DNA from: Nostoc sp. XA010
GTDB lineage: Bacteria; Cyanobacteriota; Cyanobacteriia; Cyanobacteriales; Nostocaceae
DNA: 64,000 nt
Assembly (NCBI RefSeq): GCF_020829625.1
Contig: NZ_JAIVFX010000005.1
Span: 248,001 to 312,000, forward strand
Direction of reading: 5' to 3'
The notes under the pieces are model-generated. The model had not been told where the DNA came from. It worked only from the letters and a program-made list of their open reading frames with translations, and ran no database searches. Every line of letters starts with the position of its first letter. Position 1 is the first letter of the stretch. Positions 8,584-16,738 of this stretch are shown here, one piece after another. Made by a program: the position numbers and the translations under genes.

Positions 8584-8982
8584 ATGACGCAAGATTCAGA
8601 AAATACTTTAAAAGTTGCTCAACAGGCATTTGAGAATCTGACGCATGGTATGGCAACAGGAGAGTGGGAACCGTTGTTAGATATGCTCACAGAAGATTTT
8701 ACTCTTTGGTTTCCAATGGGAAAATTCCACGGTTTGAATGTGGGAAAAGAGCGAGCTAAAGAATTTTTCGAGTACGCTTTTGAATCCTTCAGTCCTGGTT
8801 TGAATCTGACTAGTTTAGACCGTGTTACTAGCAATGAAACAACGGCTGTCTTTGAGTTTCAGGATGAGGGGCTTTTGTTCGGACAGCCTTACAAAAATCG
8901 GGTAGCAGTTTCTTTTGATGTGCGTGGAGACAAAATTTGCAGTTATAGGGAATACTTTGGCAGCGATGGAAAATCGAATTAA
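8584..8982 (+). CDS. SnoaL/NTF2-like small protein
   Basis: A 132-residue protein with the NTF2-like cone fold pattern: VAQQAFENLTHGMATGEWEPLLDMLTEDFTLWFP at the start, KERAKEFFEYAF in the middle and VAVSFDVRGDKICSYREYFG at the end. Relatives include ketosteroid-isomerase-like and SnoaL-like cyclases or hydrolases in secondary metabolism. ATG 8584 follows GGGGGTGAAA. An open frame extends upstream into the reductase gene, but that start lacks a site. It lies 38 bases after the reductase stop and is likely co-transcribed with it. The stop codon lies inside a large palindromic terminator. Catalytic role unknown. Confidence 0.75.
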   Translation: MTQDSENTLKVAQQAFENLTHGMATGEWEPLLDMLTEDFTLWFPMGKFHGLNVGKERAKEFFEYAFESFSPGLNLTSLDRVTSNETTAVFEFQDEGLLFGQPYKNRVAVSFDVRGDKICSYREYFGSDGKSN

Positions 8983-9016
8983 ATAATTCGTAATTACGAA
9001 TTACGAATTATTTAAT
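8978..9016. terminator. Perfect 18-bp hairpin, bidirectional terminator
   Basis: The arms 8978-8995 and 8999-9016 are exact reverse complements around the 3-base loop ACG. The stem is A/T-rich and lies between two convergent genes, including the stop codon of the SnoaL-like gene. It probably ends transcription from both sides. Confidence 0.75.
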
Positions 9017-9025
9017 ACACTCTTC

Positions 9026-9502
9026 TTAGTTACTCTCAGGGTTGAGTTCGCTGATTTCTCGGCATTTAGCCTCTGCGGCTTGATATGCTGCTAAATAGTC
9101 TTGACCACCCAACATCACATCACCGTAATATTCATAAGGTGGATCGCCATAAATTGGCAATGGATCATCTTCTGGATAATCTTCTTTCGATTCTTCAAGG
9201 ATGGCTTTCAGTTTTTTAACGGTCAGCCTTTGTGCTGCAAAATACCAAAGTTCTTGGGGATTTTTATTTAGGTGCGGTAATGTAGGATCGACAATACGGA
9301 CATCGGAAGCGTCGCCTACCTCAATCCAACCGTGTTCAATCGGTCTGTATGGTTTCCCTGCAAAAGCTAAAAATCCCTGAATATATCTTGCTCCCTCAGT
9401 GGATAATGCTGCTTTGTAAGCATTATCAAACGGAGTGCTAGCTCTGCTGTTTATACTTTCAGCAATTTTGATTGACAGCGTTTCATCCAATAGTTCGTTC
9501 AT
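9026..9502 (-). CDS. Conserved hypothetical protein
   Basis: A 158-residue acidic, soluble protein of unknown function. The start was placed at ATG 9502 (MNELLDETLS); the open frame begins three codons earlier with TTG. Visible features are a GYxx-type middle (GFLAFAGKPYRPIEHGWIEVGD) and an acidic, proline-rich stretch (EDYPEDDPLPIYGDPPYEYYGD). There is no signal peptide, membrane segment or recognised motif. It converges on the SnoaL-like gene at the shared hairpin, and the gene upstream on its own strand is about 2 kb of sugar-transfer genes read the same way. I do not recognise the family. Confidence 0.65.
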   Translation of the reverse strand: MNELLDETLSIKIAESINSRASTPFDNAYKAALSTEGARYIQGFLAFAGKPYRPIEHGWIEVGDASDVRIVDPTLPHLNKNPQELWYFAAQRLTVKKLKAILEESKEDYPEDDPLPIYGDPPYEYYGDVMLGGQDYLAAYQAAEAKCREISELNPESN

Positions 9503-9625
9503 CAATAGCAAGGATTAGAGCAGCCGTAAAAATATATTACCACTGCTGCTTACAATTTTGCTTGCCCAAATCCATTGTCTGCGTGACGGGTAAGCAAACT
9601 TGAAACTCGGTGCCTATCCATCAAA

Positions 9626-10207
9626 TCATGGGGTTATGGGGGAATCAAGTTTTATCCGAACCATCTTGGGACAACAAGGGCTTCCCCAACAAACTTGCCC
9701 AGCAGGCATATTAGTAAAAACACTACTACGAGCGCCAATCACAGCATTAGCGCCGATTTGCACTCCTGGACCAATGAAACAATCTGCTGCTACCCATGCA
9801 CCATTGTCAATGGTGATACTCGCTGTTTTCAACCCAAAGCCAGGGTCTTGGATATCATGACTACCAGTACATAGGTAACTTTTTTGCGAAATTACGCAGT
9901 GTTCACCGATGCGAATCTGATCGAGGCTATATAAAACTACGTTATCTCCAATCCAACTGTGGTTGCCAATGGTAACTTTCCAAGGGTAGGTGAAGCGGGC
10001 GGTGGGTCGAATTAATACGCCTTTACCGATACGAGCGCCAAATAGTCTTAGCAAAGCACAACGCAGAATATTTAACGGTTGAGGAGTCAGGGGAAAGGCG
10101 ATCGCTTGCACAAGCCACCATAATAAAATATACCAACCTGGACGCCCCCGATCAAACCAAGATTGGTCATATTTGCGTAAATCTACGAAAGGTTGGTCAT
10201 TACTCAT
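9626..10207 (-). CDS. WcaF-type hexapeptide-repeat acetyltransferase
   Basis: A 193-residue left-handed beta-helix acyltransferase. Hexapeptide turns are visible from about residue 55 (ARIGKGVLIRP, VTIGNHSWIGDNVVL, IRIGEHCVISQKSYLCTGSHDI, ITIDNGAWVAADCFIGPGVQIGANAVIGARSSV). GSHDI holds the usual catalytic His. A short hydrophobic stretch (WYILLWWLVQAIAFPL) precedes them. The layout matches the WcaF/colanic-acid acetyltransferase family, which in Nostoc is associated with hormogonium polysaccharide synthesis. Two glycosyltransferases lie upstream on the same strand, so it probably acetylates a sugar of an exported polysaccharide. The precise Hps assignment is inference. Confidence 0.82.
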   Translation of the reverse strand: MSNDQPFVDLRKYDQSWFDRGRPGWYILLWWLVQAIAFPLTPQPLNILRCALLRLFGARIGKGVLIRPTARFTYPWKVTIGNHSWIGDNVVLYSLDQIRIGEHCVISQKSYLCTGSHDIQDPGFGLKTASITIDNGAWVAADCFIGPGVQIGANAVIGARSSVFTNMPAGQVCWGSPCCPKMVRIKLDSPITP

Positions 10208-10310
10208 TTAGTTAGGAGTTAGGAGTTAGAAGTTAGTAGTCAGGAGTCAATAGTCAATAGCTCTCCCTCTGCTTCCCTGCTCTCCTGCTCCCCTGCTCCT
10301 TCTTTCGGGG
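10208..10310. repeat. Heptamer (TTAGGAG-type) and pyrimidine-rich repeat tract
   Basis: Tandem degenerate heptamers (TTAGGAG, TTAGAAG, TCAATAG) run into a CT-rich stretch (TGCTCCCCTGCTCC type). The second half lies inside the 3' end of the neighbouring glycosyltransferase gene and supplies its last residues and stop codon. Confidence 0.75.
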
Positions 10311-11196
10311 TAGTTGCAGTATTTAAGTGACCACCACAGTTGCGTAATTCGTAGAGTTTAACGCCAATTTGATATTCATATTGACTCAGCAAGCGTGCAT
10401 AGATATATCCAGCTTTGCCATCCAAAAAACCGCGTTGAATAATATAAAATAAAACAAATCGTAAAATGGGTTTAAATGGCAGATGTACCCAGACTTTTTT
10501 CAAAAAGCGCTTGCGTTGCACTGCATCACCAAATAGATTCGCGCCGATAGTGCCGCTATCATCCTTACCTGTGAGAATATTAAAATAAACGCTGGCTTCC
10601 CAGTTAGAATAGCGGTTGTGGCGTTCTAACCAATGGTAAAGGTCGCGGAAGTCCTCGTGGAGCATATCATTTTTGAGATACCCAACTTTGCCCTGCAAAA
10701 TCACATGTTCGTGAACTTCGTTATCACCAGTATTGGGAATATCTTCTGTATGTAGGTTTTCGTAGCGACCTTTTTTATGTTGAAATAAACGTAGATTCCA
10801 ATCGGGATATTTCCCGCCATAACGAATCCATTTTCCTAAGAAAAATACGCGGCGGTTGAGATAATAACCTGTATATTCCTTGTTTTGAATTGCTTGATCA
10901 ATCTCTTCCCAAAGTTCAGGGGGAATACGCTCATCGCAATCTACAATTAGCACCCATTCGTTACGAAAAGGGAGATTATCTAAAGACCAATTTTTCTTTT
11001 TGGGCCAGCGTCCATTGAAGTTGAATTGGACGACATTTACACCGTGACTGTTAGCAATTTCAATGCTGTTATCAGTACTTTGAGAATCTACTACAAATAT
11101 TTCATCTGCTCTGCTGAGGCTAGCAAGGCAAGCAGGCAAGTTTGCTTGTTCGTTTTTTGCCGGAATTAATACAGAAACTGGTATTTTAGATGACAT
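10240..11196 (-). CDS. Family-2 glycosyltransferase (WaaE/KdtX-like)
   Basis: A 318-residue GT-A enzyme. PVSVLIPAKNEQANLPACL at the N-terminus binds nucleotide sugar. VDSQSTDNS and VLIVDCDERIPPE (the metal-binding acidic motif near residue 90) are typical of the WaaE/KdtX branch. KYPDWNLRLFQHKKG and a HxH-like stretch (VHEHVILQGKVGYL) follow. A hydrophobic C-terminal patch (RFVLFYIIQRGFLDG) suggests membrane association. The last 20 or so residues (from about GAGEQESREAEGE) are encoded by a dispersed repeat, so the natural end has been replaced or extended. It lies between the acetyltransferase and a second glycosyltransferase, all one direction, as in a polysaccharide cluster. Confidence 0.85.
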   Translation of the reverse strand: MSSKIPVSVLIPAKNEQANLPACLASLSRADEIFVVDSQSTDNSIEIANSHGVNVVQFNFNGRWPKKKNWSLDNLPFRNEWVLIVDCDERIPPELWEEIDQAIQNKEYTGYYLNRRVFFLGKWIRYGGKYPDWNLRLFQHKKGRYENLHTEDIPNTGDNEVHEHVILQGKVGYLKNDMLHEDFRDLYHWLERHNRYSNWEASVYFNILTGKDDSGTIGANLFGDAVQRKRFLKKVWVHLPFKPILRFVLFYIIQRGFLDGKAGYIYARLLSQYEYQIGVKLYELRNCGGHLNTATTPKEGAGEQESREAEGELLTIDS

Positions 11197-11272
11197 ATAT
11201 TTAGGAGTTAGGAGTTAGGAGTTAGGGGTACAGACGCGATTAATCGGGTCTGTACAAGAGTTAGGAGTTAGA
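11197..11272. repeat. Heptamer repeats carrying an inserted 28-bp palindrome
   Basis: TTAGGAG heptamers flank GTACAGAC...GTCTGTAC (11228-11255), an almost perfect palindrome centred on ATTAAT. The palindrome looks inserted into a pre-existing heptamer run between two glycosyltransferase genes. Confidence 0.7.
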
Positions 11273-11338
11273 ATGGACTTGAATATGATTGCGGATTGTA
11301 TACCCAAGAAAAAAGCATTCTGAATTTTCTATTCTTCT

Positions 11339-12271
11339 TTATTTCTTATTTGATGTGGATAAAAGACCTTGAATAGCAGCATTTAAGTAACCAATCTGAC
11401 CGTAAGCATATACAAGTTTGTCAAACCGTTCTGCTGGGTCAGAAAAATATTGCAATGCCTTATACAAGCCGCGCACAAACCGTTCGCCACCTCGCTGTAA
11501 TTGAGCAATTCCGGCTTTACCAGCGAGTTGTTCTCGATAGCATTCACTAATACCCTGCCACCATCCCCGGTTTAAAAACCAGGAGCGTTGGAGGCGTTCT
11601 GGAGCAACATTGTGAGCAACCAGCGCTTCCGGAAGATAAGCGACTTGCCAATTACGCTGTAGGGCAAATTCGGTCATTTGCAGTTCTTCATTTGATAATA
11701 AATTTTTTCCCACTCGACCAAGATGAGGATCAAAACCGCCAATTTCTTCTAGGAAACTGCGGCGGATGGAGTAATTTAAGCCTCTGGGTGTTAAGCCAGG
11801 TTGCTCGATATAGATGATACTGTCACCCAAATCGTATGCACCGAGATTTGCCGCTAATCCGGGAGATAGCCACTGTGGTTGTTGAATTCCTGGAGGCCAG
11901 ATGAGAGTGACTTTGCCACCTGCGATCGCTAGTTTAGAATTATTGTAATAGGCAAAATATAAAACTTGTAGCCAGCCCTTGCTAGCAACTGCATCGTCAT
12001 CTAGATAAGCAAGAATATCACCACTAGCTACTTTTGCACCCGTGTTACGGGCGACAGATAAACCAATGGTAGGTTCAAATACATACTTCAGGCGCGGATT
12101 GTGGGCCCTTTGTTCTACAACCTCACGAGTGCGATCGCTAGATCCATTATCAACTACCACAATTTCAAAGTCAGCAGCAAAATCCTGCGCTAAAAGACTA
12201 TCAATTGCAGCCCCTAAATAGGTATCTCGATTGTGGGTACAGATAATGGCAGAGATTTGGGTGTCTGGCAT
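11339..12271 (-). CDS. Family-2 glycosyltransferase (HpsE-like)
   Basis: A 310-residue GT-A glycosyltransferase. ISAIICTHNRDTYLGAAIDSLL opens the fold. VVVDNGSSDRT, GLSVARNTGAKVASGDILAYLDDDAVA (the DDD metal motif near residue 95) and GGFDPHLGRVGKNLLSNEELQM follow. The acceptor domain ends with AERFDKLVYAYGQIGYL. The pattern is close to the glycosyltransferase annotated as HpsE in hormogonium polysaccharide clusters of Nostoc, but I cannot confirm orthology. ATG 12271 (MPDTQIS) is taken as the start. The upstream in-frame extension is encoded by a dispersed AATCCAAAAT-type repeat and is unlikely to be translated. Confidence 0.83.
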   Translation of the reverse strand: MPDTQISAIICTHNRDTYLGAAIDSLLAQDFAADFEIVVVDNGSSDRTREVVEQRAHNPRLKYVFEPTIGLSVARNTGAKVASGDILAYLDDDAVASKGWLQVLYFAYYNNSKLAIAGGKVTLIWPPGIQQPQWLSPGLAANLGAYDLGDSIIYIEQPGLTPRGLNYSIRRSFLEEIGGFDPHLGRVGKNLLSNEELQMTEFALQRNWQVAYLPEALVAHNVAPERLQRSWFLNRGWWQGISECYREQLAGKAGIAQLQRGGERFVRGLYKALQYFSDPAERFDKLVYAYGQIGYLNAAIQGLLSTSNKK

Positions 12272-12325
12272 AGCTTTTATTTTGGATTTTAGATTTGGGA
12301 TTTTAGATAAAATCTGAAATCCAAG
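12272..12325. repeat. GATTTTAGATTTGGGATTTTAG-type dispersed repeat
   Basis: A degenerate repeat of the unit TTTTGGATTTTAGA sits directly before the glycosyltransferase start. It creates a false upstream extension of that open frame. Confidence 0.5.
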
Positions 12326-12404
12326 GTACACCTGCTGAGAGTTAATCTAAACTAAAAATTACCGACCCACCAACCGAGTTTCTTCGGAAATAATCTTTAA
12401 AACT

Positions 12405-13199
12405 TTACGTTTGTTGAATATGACCGTGTAAAACTACAAGTGTTTGGGCCAGTTGACTCAGGCGGGTTTCCAAAGATTGCTTGCGTCCTAAGAGTTGACG
12501 TAACTTTTGGTAACGTGCGATCGCCATGCTAACATTGGGAATCTGATCTGCTGGACATGGACGCGACCAGACTTTACCTGTATCGTCCACACCACAGAGG
12601 CGATAGCCAGTAATAGATGATTGATAAGATACTTTCCCACCAGTGGCGCAAATTTCTTCTACGTAGTTCATCAGACGGTCAACTTCTGCATGGCGAAGTG
12701 TTGCGGTTCCTCCTGCTTCTGGTTCGGTGGGATTGGATTCTAACCAGCCATTGACAATTGGTCCTTCTAAGTAAATATCCTGAATTTGCTTCAAAATATT
12801 TTGCAGTTCTATTTGCCACCCGGCGACAGTTTCCTGAATTTCTTGCAATAGATTCATCGCCAATCCTGGATTCGCCCCGTGGCGATGGCTACTAAAGCTC
12901 GGAGTTTTCAACTTGGGTAGGCTGGGTGTTTTGCTACCATCTTCTTCTGCTTGAAAGGTTTGCACAGACTCATGGTGAGGAAAGAAATCTTGTTCAGCAG
13001 GATAATCTCCCTCAGTGTCAACTGTTTGTTCCTGAGAGGATGGAGTTTGTGTACTTTCTGTGGATTCGTTGGCTCCGACACTGATTCTAAACGAGAAAGG
13101 TCGTTTTGTCGTCGAATCACCAGCTTCGGCGGCAGAGGCAGTGCCGCGATTCCCTAAATCATGTAGAGTTGCTTCTATGCGTTTTAAGCCTGCGTTCAT
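12405..13199 (-). CDS. Conserved cyanobacterial hypothetical protein with coiled C-terminus
   Basis: A 264-residue protein that I do not recognise. Residues 1-110 are low-complexity and rich in Ser, Thr, Glu and Pro, likely disordered. Residues about 112-150 (LAMNLLQEIQETVAGWQIELQNILKQIQDIY) and 230-262 (QKLRQLLGRKQSLETRLSQLAQTL) look like helical coiled segments. Between them is a compact region with CATGGKVSYQSSITGYRLCGVDDTGKVWSRPCP that may form a small beta domain with three Cys. No signal peptide or membrane segment is seen. It may be a structural or scaffolding protein; that is a guess. Upstream it is divergent from cobU. Confidence 0.65.
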   Translation of the reverse strand: MNAGLKRIEATLHDLGNRGTASAAEAGDSTTKRPFSFRISVGANESTESTQTPSSQEQTVDTEGDYPAEQDFFPHHESVQTFQAEEDGSKTPSLPKLKTPSFSSHRHGANPGLAMNLLQEIQETVAGWQIELQNILKQIQDIYLEGPIVNGWLESNPTEPEAGGTATLRHAEVDRLMNYVEEICATGGKVSYQSSITGYRLCGVDDTGKVWSRPCPADQIPNVSMAIARYQKLRQLLGRKQSLETRLSQLAQTLVVLHGHIQQT

Positions 13200-13415
13200 A
13201 AAGACATCCTAAGGTTTGCTGTCCCCGATGGTGTTGGATAATTAAGAATGGGGTTGTGGGAATTTTCGGCTTTTGCCAATTTTGGCATCAATGATGCTGG
13301 TGCTAATTTTATCTCTTAAAAGTTATTTGAAACTAAAAATTTTGTCGATAAAGTAAAAAACTGCGGTGATAAATTGCAACCGTAGGCATATTGTTAAAAT
13401 ATTCAGGAAACAACT

Positions 13416-13988
13416 TTGGGTAAAATCATCTTAGTAATAGGGCCAGCACGATCTGGTAAAAGTGAATGGGCGGAAACTCTGGCTATGCAGTCAGGAAAAG
13501 CTGTTGTTTACGTAGCAACAGCCACCGATAACCCAGATGACGAAGAATGGCATCAACGCATTTTAGAACATCAACAACGTCGCCCCCAAGAGTGGCTAAC
13601 TTTATCTGTACCTGTGGAACTGTCTGCTACCCTCGCTGATGCCAAACCTTATACCTGTCTTTTAGTTGATTCTTTAGGAACTTGGGTTGCGAATCTCTTA
13701 GAAGAGGACGAATCTAGCTGGGAAAACATCGTTGCAGAGTTGTTAGAAACGGTGGATCTGGTGGCTGCTGATATGGTGTTTGTAGCAGAAGAGGTAGGTT
13801 GGGGTGTGATACCAGCTTATCCTCTTGGGAGGGCGTTCCGCGATCGCCTGGGTTCTTTAGTGCGCCAGCTAGGTGTACTTAGCAATACTGTTTATTTAGT
13901 TACTGGTGGTCATGTTCTCAATCTCAGCAGGCTTGGTTACCCATTGCCAAATAGAGGGGCAGGAGAAGTAAGGAGTCAAGATTCTTAA
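13416..13988 (+). CDS. cobU: Adenosylcobinamide kinase / cobinamide-phosphate guanylyltransferase
   Basis: A 190-residue bifunctional enzyme of late cobalamin assembly. It phosphorylates adenosylcobinamide and then transfers GMP to it. The P-loop GPARSGKSEWAE lies at residues about 9-20. RILEHQQRRPQEWLT (about 45-60) contains the His that accepts GMP, and LLVDSLGTWV and VFVAEEVGWGVIP (about 105-130) match the family. Length is normal. The start is TTG 13416 (read as Met), giving MGKIILVIGPARSGKS, the usual N-terminus. The last residues (RGAGEVRSQDS) run into a repeat-like tract. No other cobalamin genes are adjacent. Identification is firm. Confidence 0.92.
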   Translation: MGKIILVIGPARSGKSEWAETLAMQSGKAVVYVATATDNPDDEEWHQRILEHQQRRPQEWLTLSVPVELSATLADAKPYTCLLVDSLGTWVANLLEEDESSWENIVAELLETVDLVAADMVFVAEEVGWGVIPAYPLGRAFRDRLGSLVRQLGVLSNTVYLVTGGHVLNLSRLGYPLPNRGAGEVRSQDS

Positions 13989-14026
13989 CTATTGATTCAA
14001 ATTAATCCAAAATTTAAAATTGTAAT

Positions 14027-14431
14027 ATGGCAACCAAACAAGAAGTTAGAGGATATCTTGCCTACTGGTTTCAGTTGGGTAAGAAAGTGATTACGAGCAA
14101 CGGTAAGGCAAGCTTTTTGCCCCAACCTGTGCTAAATGGCGATCGCTATAGTGAAGAATTTGAAGAGTGCTGGCAAAAAATTCTCTCACCGGAATCGGGT
14201 GATTGTTACCTAGAGGGTACACACGAAACCATTGCTGAACTGTTGACACCAGCTTGGGAGATGCTACCTTGCAGCCGTTGCAGTATGCCAGTAGCCGCGC
14301 GAAACGTCGGGATGCCAGCGTTATTATGCCCCTGCAATGATTTACCAAACTGGCCTAATACCGAATTACCAGCACCGCGAGAGCCAATAAAGACTCAAGA
14401 TCAACTCAAAACAATTCGCGATCGCTTCTAG
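14027..14431 (+). CDS. Conserved hypothetical cyanobacterial protein
   Basis: A 134-residue soluble protein. It begins MATKQEVRGYLAYWFQLGKKV and contains a DCYLEGTHETIAELLTPAWEMLPCSRCSMPV segment. Four Cys (CSRC at about 85-88, then LLCPC at about 103-107) could bind a metal. I do not assign a function. It is 38 bases after cobU on the same strand and may share its transcript. Its 3' end overlaps the convergent membrane-protein gene by 26 bases. The gene looks real from its codon pattern and its Cys arrangement. Confidence 0.65.
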   Translation: MATKQEVRGYLAYWFQLGKKVITSNGKASFLPQPVLNGDRYSEEFEECWQKILSPESGDCYLEGTHETIAELLTPAWEMLPCSRCSMPVAARNVGMPALLCPCNDLPNWPNTELPAPREPIKTQDQLKTIRDRF

Positions 14432-16073
14432 CCTTATTAATTGAGATATTACGTCGGCGCAACTTAGGAGATTTAGCCAATTTCCAGACTGAATAATATT
14501 GATCGCTGTAAACAATATCTGTCTTTAATTTATAATTTTTTTCGATTGTTTCGCGCCAAGTGTCTGAAGGATTGAGTAAAAATACATCAGTAAACCCATT
14601 AGGGATTGTGGGGGTTTTTGGGTTGTTTATCAACAAAAATCGCACTTTTGGTTCCAAAAGATAGCTCAGAGACAAAACATTCCCATAATTATTGCCCAAA
14701 GCATCACTAATCAAAAGTGGACTACTTGTCTGATTGATGACTTGGGCAACTTGTGGATTGCCATAACTCGTACCTTTATTCCACCAAGTTTCTGCCTGGG
14801 AACTCACCTTAGAAGAAATCAGTCCACCAATAATCACTAATGTCATGATTATTTGCCAAATGCTCCGGCGTGGCACGCTTTCATTATATATTTGTGTAGC
14901 TAGTAAATAAGCGACAGTTACTTGGATGCCTAAATAAGATGGCACGAAATATGGTTCAGTAGATAATTGTATGCCATCAGCACTTGACAGTATTAAGGGT
15001 AGTGCTGGCACTACAATCAATGTGATAATAAAAAACCAGACTTTATAGTTAGTCGTTAGACAAAGAAAACAAATTGAATATCCTACCAGAATTAAAAATA
15101 GTGCTGTAATTAAATAGTTTAGAGGATTATCTAGCTTAAGGTCTATATCAAAAAAAATTCGGCTTAACTGCATCAGTAAAAATGGAAATGTAGGCATGAA
15201 AGATGACTGGATTCTTGCTTTATCTGCTGAAAGCAAAAATTGAAAAAAGTCACCCATCACAATTGTTATCCAAGGCATGAAAGCTAAAAAACCTACCAGT
15301 GATACTAACAGATAAGTTCTGACAGTTTCAGTAAACTTAAATTTGGCAGTTATCGTTACATAAATTCCGTGAGCAAGTGCTACAAAGGCACTCCAAAGAC
15401 ATGTATAAAGACTGATAGCTAAAGTTACTGCATAAATGCTCCAGATAGCGAATAAATCTGGTCTTTTTTGTTCTTTTACTGCCTCATCTTTATCTTGTGA
15501 TTCCAGTCGCATTACTCGCAGCAGAGACGCACTGGATAATAATATAGTGACTAACCAGAGAATATATTCTTGTGCTTCTTGGGCATAAACTAGTTGAATT
15601 GGAGAAATTGCTATGAGTGCGATCGCTACACCAGGAACCGATAATGGCACATTAAATAATTCTCGGCATAGCCAATAAACACAAGGGAAAACCAGCAAAC
15701 TGATGCAGGCAGATAAACTTCTAATCGCCGTCACCGAATTACCAAATATGTTCATCCACAATCTGGCTATTATGTAATAAAGCGGTGGATGGTAAGGATC
15801 TTCTTTTGCCAAATTCATGATTGTGTCATTTAAGCTTTTTTGTTGATTTGCACCTTGAAACTGGGCAAAGCTTTCTTTAGTAATGACACGATTATTAAAA
15901 ATTTGTTGTTTGACTTCAGTTGTTCTGTAACCAGAAATCCGCAATGAAGTATAAGTTTCATCATGGCAGTAAACTTTGCTGTTAAGGTTAAAAAAGCGAA
16001 ACAATATACCCATCGTCAATAAAAAAATAATTAAAAATCGCAACCAACTCGGAGCAAATTTGAGATGGCGCAT
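14406..16073 (-). CDS. Multi-pass membrane glycosyltransferase-like protein (GT-C/GT39 type)
   Basis: A 555-residue integral membrane protein with about 10-12 hydrophobic helices. The first loop after TM1 has KVYCHDETYTSLR, placing the acidic DE pair where GT-C enzymes (ArnT, protein mannosyltransferases) have their catalytic Asp. DPYHPPLYYIIARLWMNIFGNSVTAIRSLS is the typical HPPLYY motif near residue 95. Such enzymes move a sugar from a polyprenyl phosphate to an acceptor outside the membrane. The C-terminal about 120 residues form a soluble domain. The donor and acceptor are unknown; proximity to other glycosyltransferases suggests envelope glycan work. Confidence 0.75.
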   Translation of the reverse strand: MRHLKFAPSWLRFLIIFLLTMGILFRFFNLNSKVYCHDETYTSLRISGYRTTEVKQQIFNNRVITKESFAQFQGANQQKSLNDTIMNLAKEDPYHPPLYYIIARLWMNIFGNSVTAIRSLSACISLLVFPCVYWLCRELFNVPLSVPGVAIALIAISPIQLVYAQEAQEYILWLVTILLSSASLLRVMRLESQDKDEAVKEQKRPDLFAIWSIYAVTLAISLYTCLWSAFVALAHGIYVTITAKFKFTETVRTYLLVSLVGFLAFMPWITIVMGDFFQFLLSADKARIQSSFMPTFPFLLMQLSRIFFDIDLKLDNPLNYLITALFLILVGYSICFLCLTTNYKVWFFIITLIVVPALPLILSSADGIQLSTEPYFVPSYLGIQVTVAYLLATQIYNESVPRRSIWQIIMTLVIIGGLISSKVSSQAETWWNKGTSYGNPQVAQVINQTSSPLLISDALGNNYGNVLSLSYLLEPKVRFLLINNPKTPTIPNGFTDVFLLNPSDTWRETIEKNYKLKTDIVYSDQYYSVWKLAKSPKLRRRNISINKARSDRELF

Positions 16074-16377
16074 AAGTGGGTTTCCTAAAAAGTTTTCTCA
16101 AATCATCTAATTAAGCGTACTAGATGAGGTGTCGCAGCTACCCCCGTTCTAGCGCCAACCGTACTTTTATTCGATTGGGAAGATAGGCAATCAACACCTC
16201 TTCTTTATTAATTACGAAAAGAATTGAACAAGGTTGTATCAAATCCCGCAAAACTGCACTTGGTTTTCAAACCGAGATATCAATAGAGTGTAAAATACAC
16301 CAAGTGTAGGCGCATCTATAGTAGGGCGACTCCACAGCTACCGTGCATTGGGCGATCGCTTTGCCGGTTATAGTTCT

Positions 16378-16738
16378 CAAGCTATGTACCGAGCCAAGGA
16401 TCTGGACAAAGCCCGCTATAAACTATTCAACCAAGAAATGTATACTAACGCTCTGGTTAAATTGCAGTTAGAGAACGATTTACAGCGAGCAATCGAACGC
16501 CACGAGTTTCAGCTTTATTACCAACCAATTGTTTCCCTTACTAATGGCAGACTTTCAGGTAATTATCACACTGGCACACAAATTAGGTATGGATGTGACA
16601 GCCGAAGGGGTGGAGACAAAAGAGCAGCTAGCATTTCTGAGAAAGTTGAACTGTGAATGTGGACAAGGATATTTTTTCTCACGTCCGTTGGATAACACGG
16701 CAGCAGTGGCATTAATCGTGACAAACCCTCAGTGGTAA
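16378..16738 (+). pseudogene. Fragment of GGDEF-EAL protein with internal deletion
   Basis: Two pieces of one cyclic-di-GMP protein survive in different frames. The first (AMYRAKDLDKARYKLFNQEM, then LQRAIERHEFQLYYQPIVSLTNGRLSG, to about 16560) is the end of a GGDEF domain and the start of an EAL domain. The second (ITLAHKLGMDVTAEGVETKEQL, CGQGYFFSRPLD) is the end of the EAL domain, to 16738. The middle of the EAL domain, including the EAL motif and metal ligands, is missing (about 170 residues), and the GGDEF core upstream is also gone. It is clearly inactive. It overlaps the end of the acyltransferase gene on the other strand by 27 bases. Confidence 0.85.
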
